DNA of 64,000 bases from an uncultured OM182 clade bacterium (GCA_905182025.1 CAJJAA010000014.1:1-64000); one strand, 5' to 3'; counted from the first letter of the stretch, positions 18,847 to 30,160 are shown. Program-made: numbers and translations. Notes: generated from the letters alone by a model not told the origin.

Positions 18847-19803
18847 TTAGCTTTCCGGTGGAGTGAGGTAGTGTACTTCGATGGCATTTTTTTGAAATGC
18901 CACTTCAATGTTTTGGTTTGCCTGCTGGATCATGGTTTCTGGGCTAGGCGGTCCGTTTTCAGCATGACTGGCACATACACTCATGGCGATGTCAGCTTCT
19001 AAAAATCCAGCCGCAGTCTTATAACTTTTTAGCCGAACGCCGTCGAAGATCCGCTGGTAGCACTCAGCCGTGCAGTTCTCTATGCCTGGCTGAACTAATA
19101 CCAGCGCAAAAATACCGGGTTTGAAATAAGTGACGACGTCCATTGGCCTGACAAGATTCTCGATCTTACGTGCGATCTCTATTATCAGATCATTACCGAT
19201 TTTTTCTGCATATTGATCGATAATAGACGGGTAGTTTTGAACCGAAATCAACAGAAAACAGACCGCACCACCTCGCGATTCAATTTGCTTAATGCTGTCG
19301 TTTAAGCTTTGTTCTGCAAAGCGTCTATTTCCAAGGCCGGTAAGAGGGTCTAACAGTTGGTTTTTCTGTAGAACTAAATTAGTCCTCGTTAGCTCTGCAT
19401 TGAGCTTTCTCAGACCGTTTATCTGTGATGATAGTCTCAGGCCAGTCGTTAGTAAGCTGGCGAGATGAGTAAATCCGAATGCGACGGCATCCACATCCTT
19501 TAAGGATGCACTGTCTTTAGCTGCCGCTAAGGACGCTTCACTATTAACCGTTAGCATGATTGTGTAGGAAAAATGTCCGGACTCAGTTTCGATATCACGA
19601 ATCATTTCTGCAGCTTCAAAGCCGTTCAAGTCGTCTGTTTCGGACTCGATAATGACCACATCTGCCGGTGCTTCTTCAAGCTGTTGGACCGCATCCACAG
19701 CGCTGCCGAAAATACGCGTGTTTGAAAAATTCGTAGCAATGTCTAACAGGGCAGCATCCTGCGTCTGGCTTCGTTTAATAATGACTACATGGCTATCTGT
19801 CAT
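18847..19803 (-). CDS. Degenerate receiver-GGDEF protein
   Basis: This 318-residue protein has a receiver-like fold (about 1-125), a coiled linker (about 130-155), then a GGDEF-like domain starting DPLTGLGNRR. Key residues are missing. The phosphoacceptor position in VVIIESETDDLNGFEA reads Glu/Ser rather than Asp, the conserved receiver Lys is absent, and the signature GG(D/E)EF is replaced by KPGIF. The metal-binding Asp of LDIDHFK is also lost (ISVQNYP). It is unlikely to make c-di-GMP and may act as a scaffold or nucleotide sensor. It is divergent from the YajQ gene. Confidence 0.8.
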   Translation of the reverse strand: MTDSHVVIIKRSQTQDAALLDIATNFSNTRIFGSAVDAVQQLEEAPADVVIIESETDDLNGFEAAEMIRDIETESGHFSYTIMLTVNSEASLAAAKDSASLKDVDAVAFGFTHLASLLTTGLRLSSQINGLRKLNAELTRTNLVLQKNQLLDPLTGLGNRRFAEQSLNDSIKQIESRGGAVCFLLISVQNYPSIIDQYAEKIGNDLIIEIARKIENLVRPMDVVTYFKPGIFALVLVQPGIENCTAECYQRIFDGVRLKSYKTAAGFLEADIAMSVCASHAENGPPSPETMIQQANQNIEVAFQKNAIEVHYLTPPES

Positions 19804-19962
19804 GGTTGCTTCTTTCTTATAGCTAATTTTGTTGTCAATTCGATCGTATTTTGACGTTCAGGAATGTACGCTCCTGATTTATTTAGCGTGGTCATAGGTC
19901 AGCCTTGTTCTGATATGCTGGCGTCTAGGAATTGATTGTAGATAAATTGGGGGGAAATAGAC

Positions 19963-20445
19963 ATGCCATCTTTCGATACTGTGTCAGAAGTAGACTTAGC
20001 TGAACTGAATAACGCGGTTGATCAGGCGAAACGAGAGTTAAGTACTCGTTTCGATTTTCGTGGCGTGGATGCGAACTTCGAACGCCGAGAAAATGAAGTT
20101 GATCTTGTGGCAGAAGCAGATATGCAACTTGATCAATTGATCGACATGTTGCGGGCAAAGTTGGTCAATCGTTCTATCGACCCTAACGTGATGGAAATCA
20201 AAGATCCTGTTCATCGCGGTAAGCTGCTTTATCAAACTGTTGTCATTAGAGAGGGTATTGATGCCGATCTAGCGAGAAAGATTGTCAAGATGATCAAGGA
20301 TAAGAAGCTTAAGGTACAAGCTGCTATTCAGGGTGACAAAGTTCGAGTGACCGGTAAAAAGCGAGATGATTTGCAGGGTGTTATGGCAATGCTAAAAGAA
20401 AGTGATATTGATATGCCGTTACAGTTTGTTAACTTCCGCGATTGA
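19963..20445 (+). CDS. yajQ: YajQ family nucleotide-binding protein
   Basis: The protein is 160 residues, the family length, with MPSFDTVSEVD at the start, STRFDFRGVDA, IKDKKLKVQAAIQGDKVRV and the ending MPLQFVNFRD. YajQ-family proteins have two RNP-like domains. Some, in Xanthomonas and Pseudomonas, bind c-di-GMP and act with a LysR regulator. Whether this one does is not visible from sequence. Monocistronic, divergent from the REC-GGDEF gene. Confidence 0.95.
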   Translation: MPSFDTVSEVDLAELNNAVDQAKRELSTRFDFRGVDANFERRENEVDLVAEADMQLDQLIDMLRAKLVNRSIDPNVMEIKDPVHRGKLLYQTVVIREGIDADLARKIVKMIKDKKLKVQAAIQGDKVRVTGKKRDDLQGVMAMLKESDIDMPLQFVNFRD

Positions 20446-20557
20446 GAAGTTCTCTCTCACATTGACAAGAAACCCCGGCGGCTTAACTGTGTGACCGATG
20501 GAGCTTGTATACGTTTGTATTAAAACAAAGGTTATAAAAAGTGGGAATGAACACCAA

Positions 20558-21871
20558 ATGACAGCTGGAAATCCAAATAAAACATGGGCTGAGGTCATAT
20601 CCGTCTATTCCAAGCCGAGGGTCATCGCGATGCTGTTCCTTGGGTTTTCAGGTGGCTTGCCCTTTCTATTGGTGTTCTCAACATTAACGGCGTGGCTTCG
20701 TGACGACGGTGTAAGTCGCAGTGCAATTGGTTTCTTCGCCTGGATCGGTATTACATACTCTATCAAGGTGTTCTGGGCGCCAGTGGTTGATCGGGTACCC
20801 TTGCCCGGTTTGACTAAATGGCTTGGGCAACGTCGTAGCTGGATTTTTGTCGGTCAGGCTGGCATTGCTATCGGCTTGGTACTCATGTCTTTGGTGGGGA
20901 GTGCTGATCTGGTGGTTTTATCTTTCTGTGCTTTGTTGGTGGCATTTTCTTCAGCGACGCAAGACGTAGCTATCGATGCTTATCGTATCGAGGCTGTCGA
21001 TGAAGAATTCCAAGGAGCGATGTCAGCCACCTATATTTTCGGATATCGATTGGCATTGCTCGCGGCAGGGGCCGGGGCTCTGTATCTCGCCGAATATTTT
21101 GATTGGTCCTTTGCTTATCAGGCCATGGCCTGCTTGCTGATTTTAGGGGTCGTAACGGTGCTGCTAATTGACGAGCCGTTGAACAACCGTGATCAATTAT
21201 TTTCCGATCAACCGCAGGCCTGGTTACCACGCTTTATAAAGGCGGTGGTGGACCCCTTTACTGAGTTTTTTGTACGAAACGGACAGTTTGCGTTGATCAT
21301 ATTGCTGTTTATTGCCGTATTTCGATTGAGTGATATTGCGATGGGCATTATGGCCAATCCCTTTTATCTCGATATGGGTTACAGCAAAACTGAAATAGCT
21401 AACGTCGCAAAAGTATTTGGTTTCTTTATGTCGATAGCGGGGGCCGCAGTTTGTGGCGTGTTGGTCGTAAAATGGGGTGTCTATCGTTGTCTTCTCATAG
21501 GCGCCATTGCGGTTGCATCAACGAACATGCTCTTTGCCGGTTTGTCGTTGTTAGAGCCTGAATTGCGCTGGCTGGCGATCGTAATCAGTGCTGACAATCT
21601 GAGCGGCGGCTTTGCTGCGACAGCATTCGTTGCCTATCTATCAGGCCTTACTAATCGAGCTTATACGGCGACCCAATATGCGCTGTTCAGTTCGTTAATG
21701 ACATTGCCAGGTAAATTCATGAGCGGATTTTCTGGGCTTGTTGTCGATAGCCAGGGCTACTTTATCTTCTTCAGTGTTGCCGCTTTACTGGGTATTCCCG
21801 CTATCATTCTTGTGTTGGTGATTCAACGGTATTACAGAGTCAAAGGTGACTTAGCGAGCTCGTCCGCTTGA
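20558..21871 (+). CDS. ampG: AmpG-type muropeptide MFS permease
   Basis: This roughly 437-residue protein has 12 predicted helices and the AmpG signature MLFLGFSGGLPFLLVFSTLTAW near the start. KVFWAPVVDRVPLP and QRRSWIFVGQ follow, then SATQDVAIDAYRIE. AmpG imports GlcNAc-anhydroMurNAc peptides for recycling, which pairs functionally with AmpD in this window. I start at the ATG at 20558, since the 20 residues upstream (from 20498) are polar and not conserved. Confidence 0.9.
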   Translation: MTAGNPNKTWAEVISVYSKPRVIAMLFLGFSGGLPFLLVFSTLTAWLRDDGVSRSAIGFFAWIGITYSIKVFWAPVVDRVPLPGLTKWLGQRRSWIFVGQAGIAIGLVLMSLVGSADLVVLSFCALLVAFSSATQDVAIDAYRIEAVDEEFQGAMSATYIFGYRLALLAAGAGALYLAEYFDWSFAYQAMACLLILGVVTVLLIDEPLNNRDQLFSDQPQAWLPRFIKAVVDPFTEFFVRNGQFALIILLFIAVFRLSDIAMGIMANPFYLDMGYSKTEIANVAKVFGFFMSIAGAAVCGVLVVKWGVYRCLLIGAIAVASTNMLFAGLSLLEPELRWLAIVISADNLSGGFAATAFVAYLSGLTNRAYTATQYALFSSLMTLPGKFMSGFSGLVVDSQGYFIFFSVAALLGIPAIILVLVIQRYYRVKGDLASSSA

Positions 21872-21900
21872 ACGTGTGTTAGAGCATCAATATAAAATGG

Positions 21901-22593
21901 TTAGCCGTTCGGTTCGGGCTTGAATAGATTCAAATGTACTGCCGCAGCAGTCGCCTCAGCGCGATTGTGTACATTCAGTTTGCTGTAGATGTTTTTAATG
22001 TGATGAGAGACAGTATTTGCTGAAATATCGAGTAGTCTGCTGACTTCCTTCACTTGGCAGCCCTTTGCAATAAGCCTTAAAATTTCCATTTCCCGTTCAG
22101 TCAGGTTTTCTTCATAGCCATTATTTGTTGCGGTACTATTGGTCTCGACGGAGTCTCTAAAAAAGCCGAGCATGGATTGAGCAATGCTGGGCGACAATGC
22201 CGGCCTTCCCGAGACCGCATCTAATAAGTATTGCTCTAATTCATCCATCGAATGCCCTTTTAGCAAATAACCGCACGCACCTGATCGCAATGCGTCAAAA
22301 AGATGTCCATCATCATCGAAAATTGTTGTGACAACCGATAGCGTTGCAGGTGTCTTTTTTGAAATTTGTTTGACCAGTTCTATGCCGTTGCCGTCAGGTA
22401 AACCGATGTCGAGCAGGGCAATATCGAACTGGCTTGTCTCGAGCGCCTCAAAACCCTGAGCTAATGTACTAGCGAATACGATTGTTGGGCTGTCAAACGC
22501 CTTCTTTGCGACGTTAGCAAGTACATTCAGCGCATCTTTGTGATCCTCAACAATGAGAACTTTCTTAATTTTTGAACTTTTTTGTTGTGTCAT
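21901..22593 (-). CDS. NarL/FixJ-family response regulator
   Basis: A 230-residue regulator. The receiver domain (about 9-130) has VEDH, the phosphoacceptor Asp62 in LLDIGLPDGNG, and Lys in GYLLKGHS. The C-terminal LuxR-type helix-turn-helix (about 165-222) reads LTEREMEILRLIAKG and SANTVSHHIKNIYSKL. It lies nine bases downstream of the histidine kinase gene, so the two are a cognate pair. Target genes are unknown. Confidence 0.93.
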   Translation of the reverse strand: MTQQKSSKIKKVLIVEDHKDALNVLANVAKKAFDSPTIVFASTLAQGFEALETSQFDIALLDIGLPDGNGIELVKQISKKTPATLSVVTTIFDDDGHLFDALRSGACGYLLKGHSMDELEQYLLDAVSGRPALSPSIAQSMLGFFRDSVETNSTATNNGYEENLTEREMEILRLIAKGCQVKEVSRLLDISANTVSHHIKNIYSKLNVHNRAEATAAAVHLNLFKPEPNG

Positions 22594-22602
22594 TCTTTGC
22601 CT

Positions 22603-24933
22603 TCAATAGTTAATGGGTATGTCTATGGAGACATGAGTGCCGGAAGAGGCTTGCCATTTTACTGTTGCGCCAATCTCATCCGCACGAGATTTAATGTTGT
22701 GTAGCCCATTGCCTGCAATGACCTTATGGTGGTCGAAGCCGACACCGTTATCGGTGAAATCGATCGATAACACATCCGTTTCTAATTTCATGGCAATCGT
22801 CAACATGCTGGCATTAGCATGGCGAATGGTATTATTGAGTAGCTCTCGGATGATATTAAGAATGTTGAGATACTGATTAGTTGAAAGCTGTTTAAATGAA
22901 GCGGCGGCATCATCGATCGCGTTATGCCAATGCAATGTTAGTTTGACGTTGCTGCAAGCATCCTCACTTATTTGTCGGAGTTGAACCAAAGCGTGTGATA
23001 AAGATACAGGCTCATTCTTCAGTGCACGAATCAGTTCCCGCAGTTGCTCCATTGTTTCCTGCGCCAACTTTCGCTGAGTTTGATCAGGGGCTGCATATAT
23101 CATGGTGAGTAATTTGTGACCTATTTGATCATGTAGGTCCCGGCGAATCCTCTCTCTTTCCTGAGTTTGGCCAGAGAAATATGCGTGGCGGAACTCGTAC
23201 AGCCTCTCGAAAAGTATCGCCAATGTTGACGCCAACGTTTTGTCTTGATCTGTGAATAATCGACCACCGTTTTCCGCATATGAAAGCTGTATAGGCGGCG
23301 AAAAAGCATTAGCAGGGATGTTGAGAGACTGGCCTCTTTGCGAAATAGCGGTAATAGCATTTTCATTGCTGCGCTCTAGTTGCTTAATTTGTAGGGGTGC
23401 AAATAGCTCTTTTAGCGTTAGCTGCCACGTCACGTCGGCTTGATTATTTGCTTTCAGAGAGTCTTCAACCATCATCGCAACACTTTCGCTGAACCGTTCT
23501 TGATAATGCGATCGATGACTTTTTGATAGACGGTTGTAGAACCATTGTCTGATAGGCAGATAGATCCAAAGTACAGATGCGATCACGATAATGGTTGAGA
23601 CCTTTGGCCCTATTTGGGTCGCTGTAACAAGGATGAAATCAAGTCCGAAAAAAAGTATCGAGACAAATGTCCATTGATAGGCGATGCCAATGTGTTTTTC
23701 TAACTGAAACATTTGCAGGCGTGCTACGCCAATGAGTACCATCCAGTAACTGCTGAGTAGTGCAAGCGTTGTCCATGTCTGGCCTACGATCGGTTCATTA
23801 CCGATGACAACGGGGATAAGGTACAAAAAGGTGAAGATACTCGGGCCAAGTGTCCATGCGAGGGTCATCCATAGCGCCTGAGCGCGTTCGACAGGCTTCG
23901 TATTAGAGGCCTGGACCTGTCGAAAACACAGATATAATGTGACACCGTAGAAAAATGGCATCGGCAGGTAGGTTTCGTTATAGGTGAAGTAGAGAAACTG
24001 TTGCGTGACCCCCAAATCTGGTTGCCAATTGTTCAACAAGGTCACTATCGCATACAGAAATAAACCACCAAGTAACCAGCGTGACCAGCGGTTAGCAGCG
24101 GGCAATTGCTGTGGAAAATACAATAAAACGCAGGCGCCAAAACCAATGAAGAGAAAATCACCTATGCCTATTGCGACTGTCATAAACCACAAAAGGAATG
24201 GGTTCGGGTAAAACATCTCTATGTTATACAGCGATATTGCGCCTGGAAAGCTAACGAAAAAAAGCCCTAAACCGCTGAGCATCAAGTACAAGGTTTCTCG
24301 GCGTGTTGGTTGGAAGCTCCAGACCAGTGCTCCAATAAACCAGGCAAGGAGTCCGAAGCTATACTGGAGCCAAACTTTGCTTTGGATGCTTGATAACGGA
24401 CGATCAACATTCATATCGAGGTCAATTCTCTTGCCGCCATCAAGCACCAGCGTAATAGTAGGTTTATTGAGTAGGTCATAAACCTTTGCAAGCTCTGTTA
24501 GCCTTTCTTGTCGAGTTGAATAATGTTCTCGAGCCTCGAAGGTTGAGCGTAGAACATGTTTCGCTTCCAATCTGAGGCTACTTTGATCTGATTCGATTGC
24601 ATTAACCCGGTCCCCAACAGCGAGGCCCGCTTTTGCAACCCATTCGTCAGTCCTGCTAACAACGAGGCTATTGTATCCATCTTCAGAATCGGTAGCCGGT
24701 ATGAGGTTGAAGCCGGTATACGGGGTCATACGAAGCATAACGGCGAATGCCAGCACACAAAAAGCGACAACTAAAAATGTAAAGTTGATCAATGTTTTCG
24801 GGGCAGGGAGAGTCTGTGAATGCATGGCAGAGGCAGCTGTACCTGGAAAGGTATTTTTTGAATCAGTGTTTAGTATAGGGGAAATTGACGCCATTAATTG
24901 CCGCTGTTTTAAAAAAACAATACCATTCTGCAT
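22603..24933 (-). CDS. NarL-type membrane sensor histidine kinase
   Basis: A 776-residue kinase. The first membrane helix is at about 50-70. A roughly 110-residue extracytoplasmic loop follows that resembles a PDZ domain (WVAKAGLAVGDRVNAIES). Then come six to eight further helices (about 190-460), a cytoplasmic linker, a HisKA_3 phosphoacceptor helix (ERIRRDLHDQIGHKL) and an HATPase domain with RELLNNTIRHANA, DNGVGFD and GNGLHNI. It phosphorylates the adjacent NarL-type regulator. The start is uncertain: MASISPILN, 13 codons in, is an alternative. Confidence 0.88.
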   Translation of the reverse strand: MQNGIVFLKQRQLMASISPILNTDSKNTFPGTAASAMHSQTLPAPKTLINFTFLVVAFCVLAFAVMLRMTPYTGFNLIPATDSEDGYNSLVVSRTDEWVAKAGLAVGDRVNAIESDQSSLRLEAKHVLRSTFEAREHYSTRQERLTELAKVYDLLNKPTITLVLDGGKRIDLDMNVDRPLSSIQSKVWLQYSFGLLAWFIGALVWSFQPTRRETLYLMLSGLGLFFVSFPGAISLYNIEMFYPNPFLLWFMTVAIGIGDFLFIGFGACVLLYFPQQLPAANRWSRWLLGGLFLYAIVTLLNNWQPDLGVTQQFLYFTYNETYLPMPFFYGVTLYLCFRQVQASNTKPVERAQALWMTLAWTLGPSIFTFLYLIPVVIGNEPIVGQTWTTLALLSSYWMVLIGVARLQMFQLEKHIGIAYQWTFVSILFFGLDFILVTATQIGPKVSTIIVIASVLWIYLPIRQWFYNRLSKSHRSHYQERFSESVAMMVEDSLKANNQADVTWQLTLKELFAPLQIKQLERSNENAITAISQRGQSLNIPANAFSPPIQLSYAENGGRLFTDQDKTLASTLAILFERLYEFRHAYFSGQTQERERIRRDLHDQIGHKLLTMIYAAPDQTQRKLAQETMEQLRELIRALKNEPVSLSHALVQLRQISEDACSNVKLTLHWHNAIDDAAASFKQLSTNQYLNILNIIRELLNNTIRHANASMLTIAMKLETDVLSIDFTDNGVGFDHHKVIAGNGLHNIKSRADEIGATVKWQASSGTHVSIDIPINY

Positions 24934-25112
24934 TGGAGGTATTCGGTGCGAAATGAATCGGGTTATCGCGCGATTTAGGCAGTGAACGTTGACCTAACAG
25001 TTTCCTCGTTGCCAGCAAGTAGCTACAACTTGCATGAGCAGGCGTGCTACTTTGACGTAAGCTAACGGTTAGGGAAATCCCCTAAACAGGGGGGTGTCTG
25101 ATTGCTGAGCCT

Positions 25113-25436
25113 TTATGGATTAGTCAGCCATTGGTAGGACCGTAAGCGTATCTTGCCGTCTACAACGCTCACCCCTTCGGCTTCAAGTCGCTCGCGTTGC
25201 CGTTCTGGATTGGGATTAGATATTCTGCCCTGACTGTTAATCACTCTGTGCCAGGGTAGCTTCGAGTTTTTGGGCAATTGTCCAAGAATTCGCCCAACCA
25301 AGCGGCTTTGTTGAGGTATGCCGGCGAGTTTGGCGATCTGGCCATAAGTTGCGATCTGCCCTTTTGGGATCGCATTGACGATCTGCCAAATCGAATGTTT
25401 GGCCTTGTCGAACGCATTGTCGGCTGAATTGGCCAT
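25113..25436 (-). CDS. Alkyltransferase-like protein (ATL, MGMT family)
   Basis: A 107-residue protein with the MGMT DNA-binding fold: PKGQIATYGQIAKLAG, VGRILGQLPKNS and PWHRVINSQGRIS. The Cys acceptor of MGMT (PCHRV) is Trp here, the hallmark of ATL proteins. These bind O6-alkylguanine without repairing it and hand the lesion to nucleotide excision repair. Confidence 0.92.
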   Translation of the reverse strand: MANSADNAFDKAKHSIWQIVNAIPKGQIATYGQIAKLAGIPQQSRLVGRILGQLPKNSKLPWHRVINSQGRISNPNPERQRERLEAEGVSVVDGKIRLRSYQWLTNP

Positions 25437-25495
25437 CTATTTGTCTAACTTCTTCAATTTATCGGTCAATTTACGAAATATTAGTGCTCTGAGGG

Positions 25496-25523
25496 TTGAA
25501 TCTGAACAATTCGTCCCTATCAT
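25496..25523 (+). promoter_or_regulatory. Sigma-70-like promoter of groESL
   Basis: TTGAAT (25496-25501), a 16-bp spacer and TATCAT (25518-25523) form a housekeeping-type promoter. The -10 ends exactly where the CIRCE operator begins, so repressor binding would block initiation. Confidence 0.7.
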
Positions 25524-25549
25524 TAGCACTCCAATAAGGAGAGTGCTAA
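25523..25549. promoter_or_regulatory. CIRCE operator (HrcA site) of groESL
   Basis: TTAGCACTC, nine bases, GAGTGCTAA: a perfect match to the CIRCE inverted repeat. It predicts repression of groESL by HrcA and relief on heat shock, instead of or besides sigma-32 control. hrcA is not in this window. Confidence 0.95.
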
Positions 25550-25684
25550 TTTTGCCTTGAATGCCGCATGGGCGCTAGCTTGACGAGATGTAGGCTGAGG
25601 GGCAAGAAGATTAGCTTGGTTCATAAGAAAAAGCCAAATAACAGCATCATGAGTTGTCGTTTGCACCAGAAATGGGAGTAATTA

Positions 25685-25972
25685 ATGAATATCCGTCCAT
25701 TGCAAGATCGTGTGGTAGTACGCCGTACGGAAGAAGAATCAACATCAGCTGGAGGCATCGTATTGCCAGGTTCCGCGACTGAGAAGCCTTCACAGGGTGA
25801 AGTATTAGCAGTCGGTCCGGGCAAAAAACTCGAATCCGGTACCGTTCAGCCAGTAGACCTGAAAGCCGGCGACAAAGTTTTGTTTGGTCAGTACTCAGGT
25901 AGCACTGTGAAAATCGATGGTGAAGAACTACTCATCATGAACGAAAGCGAAGTATTTGGCGTCGTAGAGTAA
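25685..25972 (+). CDS. groES: GroES co-chaperonin
   Basis: A 95-residue GroES of normal length, with [14 protein letters not shown], the mobile loop [14 protein letters not shown] (about 19-32), VLAVGPGK and KVLFGQYSG. It caps the GroEL cage as a heptamer. The start follows TGGGAG. Expressed from the CIRCE-controlled promoter together with groEL, 41 bp downstream. Confidence 0.97.
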   Translation: MNIRPLQDRVVVRRTEEESTSAGGIVLPGSATEKPSQGEVLAVGPGKKLESGTVQPVDLKAGDKVLFGQYSGSTVKIDGEELLIMNESEVFGVVE

Positions 25973-26001
25973 GCCAAAATTACGTTAACAATTTGAAATA
26001 A

Positions 26002-27665
<1,664 letters not shown>

Positions 27666-27739
27666 GAATCTACCTTGGGTAGTTTCTTACGTTGCTCATT
27701 GATCTATCGAGTTCAATGAAAGATGTTTAAAGAAAGATT

Positions 27740-27769
27740 AAAAACCCCGCGTAAGCGGGGTTTTTTTTT
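27740..27769. terminator. Strong terminator between groEL and the desaturase gene
   Basis: AAAACCCCGC-gtaa-GCGGGGTTTTTTTTT: a 6-bp GC stem flanked by A and T runs. It works for groEL and, given the A run, probably also for the convergent minus-strand gene. Confidence 0.93.
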
Positions 27770-27803
27770 GGATATTTTTCGATCGCGTCTATCCCTAGAT
27801 AAT

Positions 27804-29036
27804 CTATCCTTGGGCAGGCACGACCGATTTTCGGCCGGCGTACAGTTCATATGTCAGGAACAAGGCGAGACTGGTGATTGCGTAGATTAACGAGTTGTTG
27901 GTCAATGCAGTGGTGACGCTTGGCCAAAATCCAGGTGCGAGCATAATGCCGACTATGAGCGAGCCAAGGCGGACCCCTTCAAGTTTCTTTGCAAAGCTTC
28001 TACCTTCCAAAAATGTGCCTTGGACATACAATGAAAAGATGCACCAGAAAAAAACGATCAGCATAAAGTCTCTGGAAACAGTTTCCTGCGTCGACGGTAA
28101 CCAAAGTGTGATCAGCGTAATGATCCAAAACTGAACAAAACTGTACCCTTTGTGAAAGGTTGAGATGACCGGATCGAAACTTGGGTACTGCCATTCGGCG
28201 GATTTCGAGGGTATTGAGTCTTCGGGATACCAACCGGGACCTTTGAACCAAACCTTAACTTTATCTGACCATTTTTTCGTCTTCAGCGAAATCGCAAACG
28301 TGTCGTACCAAACGTGAAAGTTTGCCCATAGTGGGTTAAAGCTTCCCAATTGATTGGTAACGCCGTAAACGCAGGGTTGCTCGATTTGTTCGTCTTTAAA
28401 GGTGCCAAAAAGCCTGTCCCAAATGATGAAAAAACCACCGTAGTTCTTATCGATGTACTCTGGGTTTCGTGCATGGTGAACGCGATGATTCGATGGTGTA
28501 ACCAGTATCCATTCGAGAAAACCGATTCGACGTACATGTTCCGTATGGACCCAAAATTGGTAAATCAGATTTAAGCTACCGACTGATATGATGACTTCCA
28601 CCGGCACACCCGCAAGGTATAATGGGAGATAGAAGACAAAACCTATGTAGTCTGTGCCTGTCTGCCGAAGCGCGGTGCTGAGGTTGTATTCCTCACTTTG
28701 GTGGTGAGCTGAGTGGGAAGCCCACATGATCCGCCATTGATGTCCGTAGCGGTGTTTCCAGTAGTACAGGCAATCGTAGACGACAAAGGTGACAACCCAT
28801 AACAACACTGAGTCTGCAGGTAGTTGACGAACCCCAAGAAGTTCAACCAGATAACCGAAAACGAGTCCTGATATGCCGAGCCTAAGAACCCCTTTTGTCT
28901 GGCTCACGACACCCATCTGTAAGCTACCTATCGTGTCATTGACACGATAGGTGTTACGTTTTCTAAGCCAGCCATAAATGAACTCGACGGCAATCAAGAG
29001 AATAAAGAAGGGTACAGCGATCTTGATATAGTTCAT
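27804..29036 (-). CDS. Sterol desaturase/fatty acid hydroxylase family membrane protein
   Basis: A 410-residue protein with six to eight membrane helices and the di-iron histidine cluster of the family: HRYGH (HxxxH), HSAHH, and NHRVHHARN in the middle. A hydrophobic C-terminal extension (about 290-410) goes beyond the minimal enzyme. The family inserts oxygen or double bonds into lipids, sterols or carotenoids. The substrate is not predictable. It is convergent with groEL. Confidence 0.88.
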   Translation of the reverse strand: MNYIKIAVPFFILLIAVEFIYGWLRKRNTYRVNDTIGSLQMGVVSQTKGVLRLGISGLVFGYLVELLGVRQLPADSVLLWVVTFVVYDCLYYWKHRYGHQWRIMWASHSAHHQSEEYNLSTALRQTGTDYIGFVFYLPLYLAGVPVEVIISVGSLNLIYQFWVHTEHVRRIGFLEWILVTPSNHRVHHARNPEYIDKNYGGFFIIWDRLFGTFKDEQIEQPCVYGVTNQLGSFNPLWANFHVWYDTFAISLKTKKWSDKVKVWFKGPGWYPEDSIPSKSAEWQYPSFDPVISTFHKGYSFVQFWIITLITLWLPSTQETVSRDFMLIVFFWCIFSLYVQGTFLEGRSFAKKLEGVRLGSLIVGIMLAPGFWPSVTTALTNNSLIYAITSLALFLTYELYAGRKSVVPAQG

Positions 29037-29173
29037 GTGCTTTAGGCTTACTTAGGATTATTGATTAGGCGCATAATTGCATACTCAATAGATTTTGGCG
29101 ATTGTCAGTATTGATAGATTATTTGTTGCGACGCGTTGTGCGACTAAAACAAGCAGCTTACGAGGAAGTACAG

Positions 29174-30160
29174 GTGATCAAGATTTTGATTGTTGCGCTG
29201 TTGATTAGCGTATTGCGCATTATTCCCGCCAGTGCAAATGACGTTATTCTCAAGACTGGGATAGACGAAGTTATTGCGCTTTTTGAAGCTGAGGACTGGT
29301 GGGGAGAGGAGCAGCGCGGCCAGCAGCTAAAGGTGCCAAGAATTATGCTGACGGAAATTACGACACGCTGGCAGATAGCTTCTCTGGATATGCACGTGCC
29401 GCAGAAAAAGGAGCTCTTTTACCGAGGCGTATTGCCATTGGTTGTGCATGCGAACGATATGATCCTTGATCGCAGGCAAAGGTTGAAATTGATTAACCGA
29501 GAGCTCGAAGCGGGCAATGACATAGATGAAGATAATCAGGCGTTTCTTGAGGCAGTGGCAAAGACGCTGCGCATTAGCAAGACATCACCGCAAGCGTTGA
29601 TTGACGAGGCACTATACCGCTTGGATATTATTCCCGCCGGTTTAGCCCTAGGCCAAGCCGCTTATGAAAGTGGTTACGGCTCTTCACGATTTGCCGTACA
29701 AGGTAATGCGCTATTTGGCCAATGGACCTTCGGCGGTGAGGGTCTGGTGCCTGAACAACAGCGACAGTCCTTGGGCGATCACCGAATCGCGAGCTATCGT
29801 TGGCCCTTCGATAGCGTCAGGGCTTATATGATTAACCTGAATTCCCATCCAGCGTATGAACCTTTGCGTAAGATCCGAGCTGAACTGCGTGCGGCGGGTA
29901 AACCTATTACATCGCTCGCGCTGGCTGACGGTTTGTCGAGCTATTCGGAGCGAGGTGATAGCTATGTAGAAACTCTGAAGGGGATCATTCGGGTAAACAA
30001 ACTAGATCTGGCGGATGGTGCCGTGTTTAGGGATGAACAAGCTCGGTTCTTAATTGTCACGGATTCTGTTGAAGAAACGAACGCTTTGCGTATTCGACTA
30101 GCTGAGATGCGTAACAACGGAGCGCTTGATCAGATTTATCAAGAGATGCGTCTCGAATGA
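29174..30160 (+). CDS. Bax-like exported glucosaminidase
   Basis: I choose the GTG at 29174, which follows CGAGGAAG and opens a signal peptide (VIKILIVALLISVLRIIPAS-AN). An ATG at 29102 would add 24 residues before it. The roughly 328-residue protein has the Bax-type N-acetylglucosaminidase domain with GLALGQAAYESGYGSSRFA (Glu in AAYESGYG is the likely catalytic acid), NALFGQWTFGGEGLVP and YSERGDSYVETLK. It probably trims peptidoglycan in the periplasm. Confidence 0.88.
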   Translation: MIKILIVALLISVLRIIPASANDVILKTGIDEVIALFEAEDWWGEEQRGQQLKVPRIMLTEITTRWQIASLDMHVPQKKELFYRGVLPLVVHANDMILDRRQRLKLINRELEAGNDIDEDNQAFLEAVAKTLRISKTSPQALIDEALYRLDIIPAGLALGQAAYESGYGSSRFAVQGNALFGQWTFGGEGLVPEQQRQSLGDHRIASYRWPFDSVRAYMINLNSHPAYEPLRKIRAELRAAGKPITSLALADGLSSYSERGDSYVETLKGIIRVNKLDLADGAVFRDEQARFLIVTDSVEETNALRIRLAEMRNNGALDQIYQEMRLE

